Source: Silvimonas sp. JCM 19000 (GTDB lineage: Bacteria; Pseudomonadota; Gammaproteobacteria; Burkholderiales; Chitinibacteraceae). Taken from it: DNA of 9,585 nucleotides. The DNA is taken from assembly GCA_001313065.1 (NCBI GenBank), contig BBFD01000155.1:1-9585 (forward strand), written 5' to 3'. Below the pieces are notes generated by a model. It did no database searches. It saw only the letters and a program-made list of their open reading frames with translations, and was not told where the DNA came from. Made by a program: the position numbers and the translations under genes. Shown here piece by piece: positions 8,399 through 9,585 of this stretch (position 1 is the stretch's first letter; the number at the start of each line of letters is the position of its first letter).

Positions 8399-9409
8399 TT
8401 ATTTCGGCTCGGACTTGCTGTCGTAACGCTTGGTCCATTCCGCGAGGATGCGATCACGGTTGCTGGCGGACCAGCCAGATCCTGCTTGATCAGCATTTGC
8501 TCGTAATTGGCAGGAATAAATTCGATGGGCTTGGCCACGCCGGGGATGGCGACCACGGCAAAGTTCTTTTCATACAACTGGTTGGCCGATAGCGAAGCGG
8601 ACCAGTCGGCCAGCTTTCTGGCGGCGTCGAGGTTTTTTTGCTGCCCTTCATGATGCCGGTAGCTTCCAGATCCCAGCCCAGGCCTTCTTTCGGGAACACC
8701 AGATCAATCGGCGCGCCGCCTTTCTTGAGCGTGGCCGCGCGATATTCAAACGAAATACCCACCGGATATTCGCCCGCCGCTACTTGCTTGCACGGCTTGC
8801 TGCCCGAGTGTTCGTACTGGGCGATGTTCTGATGCAGACCATCCATGTAATCCCAGCCGCCCTTTTCGCCAAAAAAATCTTCAGCCATGCGGTCACGTCA
8901 AAATAACCGGTGCCGCTGGAAGCCGGGTTCGGCATCACAATCTTGCCTTTGAACTCGGGCTTGAGCAGATCCTTCCACGATTCCGGCTTCTTCAAACCCA
9001 GCTTGCCGGCCTCGACGGTGTTGAAACAGACCGTTGCGCCCCACACGTCCATACCGGCCCAAGCCGGCGGATTTTTGCTGTCGACGTACGATCTGGTCAG
9101 CTTGTCCACACCCTTGGGCGCATAAGGCTGCAGCATGCCTTCTTTATCCAGGATCAACAGCGAAGACGCGGCCAGGCCCATCACCACATCGGCCTTGGGA
9201 TTGGCCTTTTCGGCCAGCAAACGCGCGGTGATGACGCCGGTGGAATCACGCACCCAGTTGATATGCAGGCCCGGGTTTTCTTGCTCGAACTTGTCTTGAT
9301 ACGCCTTGACCTGATCGGCCTCCAGCGCGGTGTAGACGGTCAAGGTGGTGTCGGCCCAGGCGGCAGTGGCGCTTAGTGCAAGGGCGGCGGCAAACAGGCG
9401 TGGCAGCAT
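8399..9409 (-). CDS. phnS2: 2-aminoethylphosphonate ABC transporter substrate-binding protein, three frameshifts
   Basis: This is the periplasmic binding protein that captures AEP for PhnU2/PhnT2, of the Fbp-like (iron-binding-protein) fold class. The N-terminus MLPRLFAAALALSATAAWA is a signal peptide with a predicted cut after AWA, about residue 19. Mature sequence begins DTTLTVYTALEADQ. DSTGVITARLLAEKANPKAD, PESWKDLLKPEFKGKIVMPN, GSKPCKQVAAGEYPVGIS and FVVAIPGVAKPIEF-like segments are typical. Single bases are missing at 8871-8877 (A7 run, inside WLKIFFGEKGG), 8633-8639 (T7 run, inside GSKKNLDAARKLADW) and about 8473-8475 (before WSASNRDRILAEW). The stop is TAA 8401-8399 and the corrected length is 337 aa. 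Being first in the operon with its own upstream control region fits the need for abundant binding protein. The ribosome site is weak (AGGA about 8 nt upstream). Confidence 0.9.
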
Positions 9410-9467
9410 TTCCGTGATCCTCGATGTAGTGGTTTGGTTCGAGGCGATAATGCGGCCGGCACGTTAC

Positions 9468-9478
9468 AACGATATGAA
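9468..9478 (-). promoter_or_regulatory. TTCATATCGTT motif upstream of phnS2
   Basis: This 11-mer is identical to the one in the phnW-phnX spacer (3736-3746). It lies directly downstream of the GTCTAGAC palindrome on the coding strand and overlaps the proposed -10 box. It is flanked by ACGTT (9481-9477) and AACGT (9465-9461), a short inverted repeat. The shared motif suggests common control of the two operon segments. Confidence 0.4.
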
Positions 9479-9479
9479 C

Positions 9480-9487
9480 GTCTAGAC
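9480..9487. promoter_or_regulatory. GntR/HutC-like operator candidate GTCTAGAC
   Basis: This perfect 8-bp palindrome lies 70 nt before the phnS2 start. GTCTAGAC is the core of the operator bound by many HutC-subfamily GntR regulators (consensus TGGTCTAGACCA), and GntR proteins often control AEP genes. The outer bases here are only partly symmetric. A weak promoter fits around it on the minus strand: TTGCTG (9498-9493) as -35 and CATATC (9476-9471) as -10, 16 nt apart, placing the palindrome between them as expected for repression. No regulator gene is visible. Confidence 0.4.
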
Positions 9488-9585
9488 CTTTCCAGCAAGA
9501 GTGCGGCGGCGGTGGCGCAAAACCGTCTGCCTGGCTGAGCGCTTGGCGCGCCGAAGGCGGGCGCGGGCCGCGATATACGCGGTGA

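Noticed and set aside
8335..8577. HD gene beginning at an upstream in-frame ATG (8577)
   Set aside because: Its first part translates the correct-frame end of PhnS2 (YEKNFAVVAIPGVAKPIEF) and then random sequence; this is a frameshift artefact, and the HD family similarity starts at 8334.
9482..9583. Open minus-strand frame entering from the right edge, ending at TAG 9484-9482, with an Arg/Ala-rich translation (reads TAYIAARARLRRAKRSARQ and on)
   Set aside because: All frames are long here because the DNA is GC-rich, the product is low-complexity and matches nothing I recognise, and its stop lies inside the putative operator. It could be the tail of an upstream gene; sequence beyond 9585 is needed to decide.
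1..9585. CRISPR array, tRNA or rRNA genes, transposase or phage genes
   Set aside because: No regularly spaced repeats, cloverleaf or rRNA-like segments, or recombinase motifs were seen on either strand.

Overview
The window looks like chromosomal DNA from a GC-rich proteobacterium, most likely a betaproteobacterium. The evidence is the family resemblance of the proteins, a paraslipin-type SPFH gene next to a DHH phosphoesterase, and a phnS2/phnT2/phnU2 aminoethylphosphonate importer. No rRNA or other marker fixes the genus.

Layout: positions 1-1209 hold two plus-strand genes, the last 63 codons of an SPFH/stomatin-like protein and a DHH/DHHA1 phosphoesterase. Positions 1210-1415 are a convergent junction carrying two inverted copies of a 39-nt palindrome-bearing repeat. 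From 9409 down to 1416 on the minus strand runs one tightly packed seven-gene unit: phnS2 (periplasmic binding protein), a PhnZ-like HD protein, phnT2 (ABC ATPase), phnU2 (fused two-domain permease), phnW (AEP:pyruvate transaminase), phnX (phosphonoacetaldehyde hydrolase) and an FAD-dependent oxidoreductase. Positions 9410-9585 hold the upstream control region with a GntR/HutC-like palindrome.

How the genes work together: the ABC importer brings 2-aminoethylphosphonate (AEP) or close analogues into the cell. PhnW converts AEP to phosphonoacetaldehyde, and PhnX splits that into acetaldehyde and phosphate. The FAD oxidoreductase is a candidate second route to phosphonoacetaldehyde, from N-alkylated AEP. 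The HD protein keeps every PhnZ iron-ligand position I can match, so it may oxidatively cleave the C-P bond of 1-hydroxy-AEP. The unit may therefore handle AEP and several decorated relatives through parallel routes that all release phosphate.

Sequence quality is a major caveat. Six of the eight protein genes are broken by one to three single-base indels, 13 in total, mostly in short homopolymers. The reading frame resumes each time with intact conserved motifs. After indel correction every gene length becomes a multiple of three and matches its family. I read these as sequencing or assembly errors rather than decay, and annotate the corrected genes.
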